From an uncultured Eubacterium sp. (GTDB lineage: Bacteria > Bacillota > Clostridia > Lachnospirales > Lachnospiraceae), in assembly GCA_910577225.1 (NCBI GenBank), contig CAJTMV010000069.1, positions 1 to 6,553 of the forward strand: a DNA stretch of 6,553 nt. The letters are read 5' to 3'. Of this stretch, positions 5,950-6,553 are shown in pieces. Numbering within the stretch: position 1 is the first letter of the stretch; each line of letters starts with the position of its first letter. The notes under the pieces were generated by a model. The model ran no database searches, was not told the DNA's origin, and worked only from the letters and a program-made list of their open reading frames with translations. Both the position numbers and the translations under genes were made by a program.

Positions 5950-6198
5950 ACACTTCCGGGAAGCAGAAAAGTATTAATTTATGTAAGAATGATGCAAATT
6001 TTTTATTGTGCGCGGAACAGGCAAAGTGTAAAGACTGTATTGCTGTTAAAACAGGTTGAGTTTGACGGGTTCCGAATATAAAATTCTTATGCGGTTGAAT
6101 TTAAAAATAAGATCGTTGATATTGGTAATTATTGGGTAAGCCATATTGCATATCACTTTGAATTGAGTTAGTTATATTCAAATAAAGTAAAAAAGGTG

Positions 6199-6226
6199 TT
6201 GATTGTAGTCGAACTTATGGTATAAT
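6199..6226 (+). promoter_or_regulatory. sigma-A-type promoter for the TIR-domain gene
   Basis: TTGATT (6199-6204) and TATAAT (6221-6226) are 16 bp apart, and the -10 is extended by TGG directly upstream. Transcription would start near 6233, leaving an unusually long leader of about 180 nt to the ATG at 6413. Confidence 0.7.
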
Positions 6227-6293
6227 ATACTAGAAATGTCGATAAGGATATTTAAAAATGATAAGCAGTGCATTAAGCAATAGGATATAAAAG

Positions 6294-6320
6294 TGATGGA
6301 TAATAGCAGATTATCCGTCA
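6294..6320 (+). promoter_or_regulatory. stem-loop in the leader of the TIR gene
   Basis: TGATGGATAAT (6294-6304) pairs with ATTATCCGTCA (6310-6320) around the loop AGCAG, an 11-bp stem with one G-U pair. A further copy of GGATAAT at 6356-6362 could pair with the same ATTATCC strand instead. A switch is possible but unproven. Confidence 0.45.
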
Positions 6321-6412
6321 AATTCGGTTAGAATTATTGGTAAATTTATATAGAAGGATAATCCATACTATTTACAAGGCGAAAATAAAAATTAACAAAT
6401 GAGGTCAATAGC

Positions 6413-6523
6413 ATGAGTGAAATATTTATCAGCTGGTCAAAAGCAAAAGGTGGGGAATTAGCAAAAAAAACAAAACATTTTTTAGAAACTTTGATGCCTA
6501 ATCCTGAATTATTCACGGAATAA
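6413..6523 (+). pseudogene. N-terminal fragment of a TIR-domain protein
   Basis: The 36 codons start MSEIFISWSKAKG, include LAKKTKHFLETLMPNPELF, and stop at TAA 6521-6523. The opening strand (x-I-F-I-S-(W/Y)-S) followed by a basic helix and a P-x-x-E-L-F turn is the usual start of bacterial TIR domains. These are NAD-cleaving or signalling modules often used in phage defence. GAGG at 6401-6404 lies 8 nt before the ATG, and a good promoter lies at 6199-6226, so the reading start is well supported. A whole TIR domain needs about 130 residues, with a catalytic glutamate farther on that is missing here. The stop could reflect a frameshift or an insertion just after codon 36, since a neighbouring frame stays open to the window edge. 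With only 30 bases beyond the stop, I cannot tell which. Confidence 0.6.
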
Positions 6524-6553
6524 CAGCATTAACTGCTGAAACCCGCATAGTTA

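Larger units (their letters stand above)
5598..6412 (+). other. gene-free interval between sigma-factor remnant and TIR gene
   Basis: I see no credible coding sequence on either strand. The open frames here lack ribosome binding sites, recognisable motifs and start contexts. The left part (to about 6060) is moderately GC-rich and holds a tandem duplication and two inverted repeats. The right part is markedly AT-rich and holds the promoter and leader of the TIR gene. Confidence 0.6.

Noticed and set aside
6064..6077. GGGTTCCGAAT resembling a tRNA T-arm, which could mark an attachment site
   Set aside because: It carries an extra base compared with the tRNA consensus and no acceptor or anticodon stem can be folded around it.
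1..6553. CRISPR array, rRNA, tRNA or complete insertion sequence
   Set aside because: No regularly spaced repeats, no tRNA cloverleaf and no intact transposase with terminal inverted repeats were found.

Overview
The window looks like a Firmicutes chromosome, most likely of the Clostridia (Lachnospiraceae-like). It has strong AAGGAGG-type ribosome binding sites, sigma-A-type promoters, an AgrC/AgrA-like two-component pair, a cysteine-rich KTR protein, an Rpn/PD-(D/E)XK transposase-family fragment and an EFR1-type flavodoxin/ferredoxin. No species can be named from the sequence alone.

Layout. (1) 163-354, minus strand: a 63-residue two-helix membrane protein of unknown function, read divergently from (2) 581-2620, plus strand: an intact operon encoding a six-helix GHKL sensor histidine kinase of the AgrC type and a LytTR response regulator of the AgrA type. 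It is driven by a near-consensus promoter at 518-546. No agrB or agrD is visible. (3) 2621-5597: a dense stretch of broken genes. In order these are an Rpn-family fragment, an unrecognised helical fragment, an apparently intact cysteine-rich KTR protein with a strong terminator, a frameshifted flavodoxin/4Fe-4S protein, a small mobile-element-like ORF, a frameshifted and 3'-truncated FtsX/MacB-type ABC permease, and a 5'-truncated sigma-70 region 4-type protein. Seven single-base frame breaks can be placed here, most of them at homopolymer runs. (4) 5598-6412: about 800 bases with no convincing gene, but with a 16-bp tandem duplication, a long inverted repeat (5868-5949), a change to AT-rich DNA near 6060, a clear promoter (6199-6226) and a leader of about 180 nt with a possible alternative hairpin. 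(5) 6413-6523: the first 36 codons of a TIR-domain protein, cut off by a stop codon close to the window edge.

How the parts work together. Only the two-component pair forms a clear functional unit: the kinase would sense an extracellular, probably peptide, signal and the regulator would act on LytTR sites. The divergent small membrane protein is a natural candidate target, but that is inference. The rest reads as accessory DNA in which mobile-element cargo has been inserted, recombined and decayed, ending at a possible remnant of a TIR defence gene.
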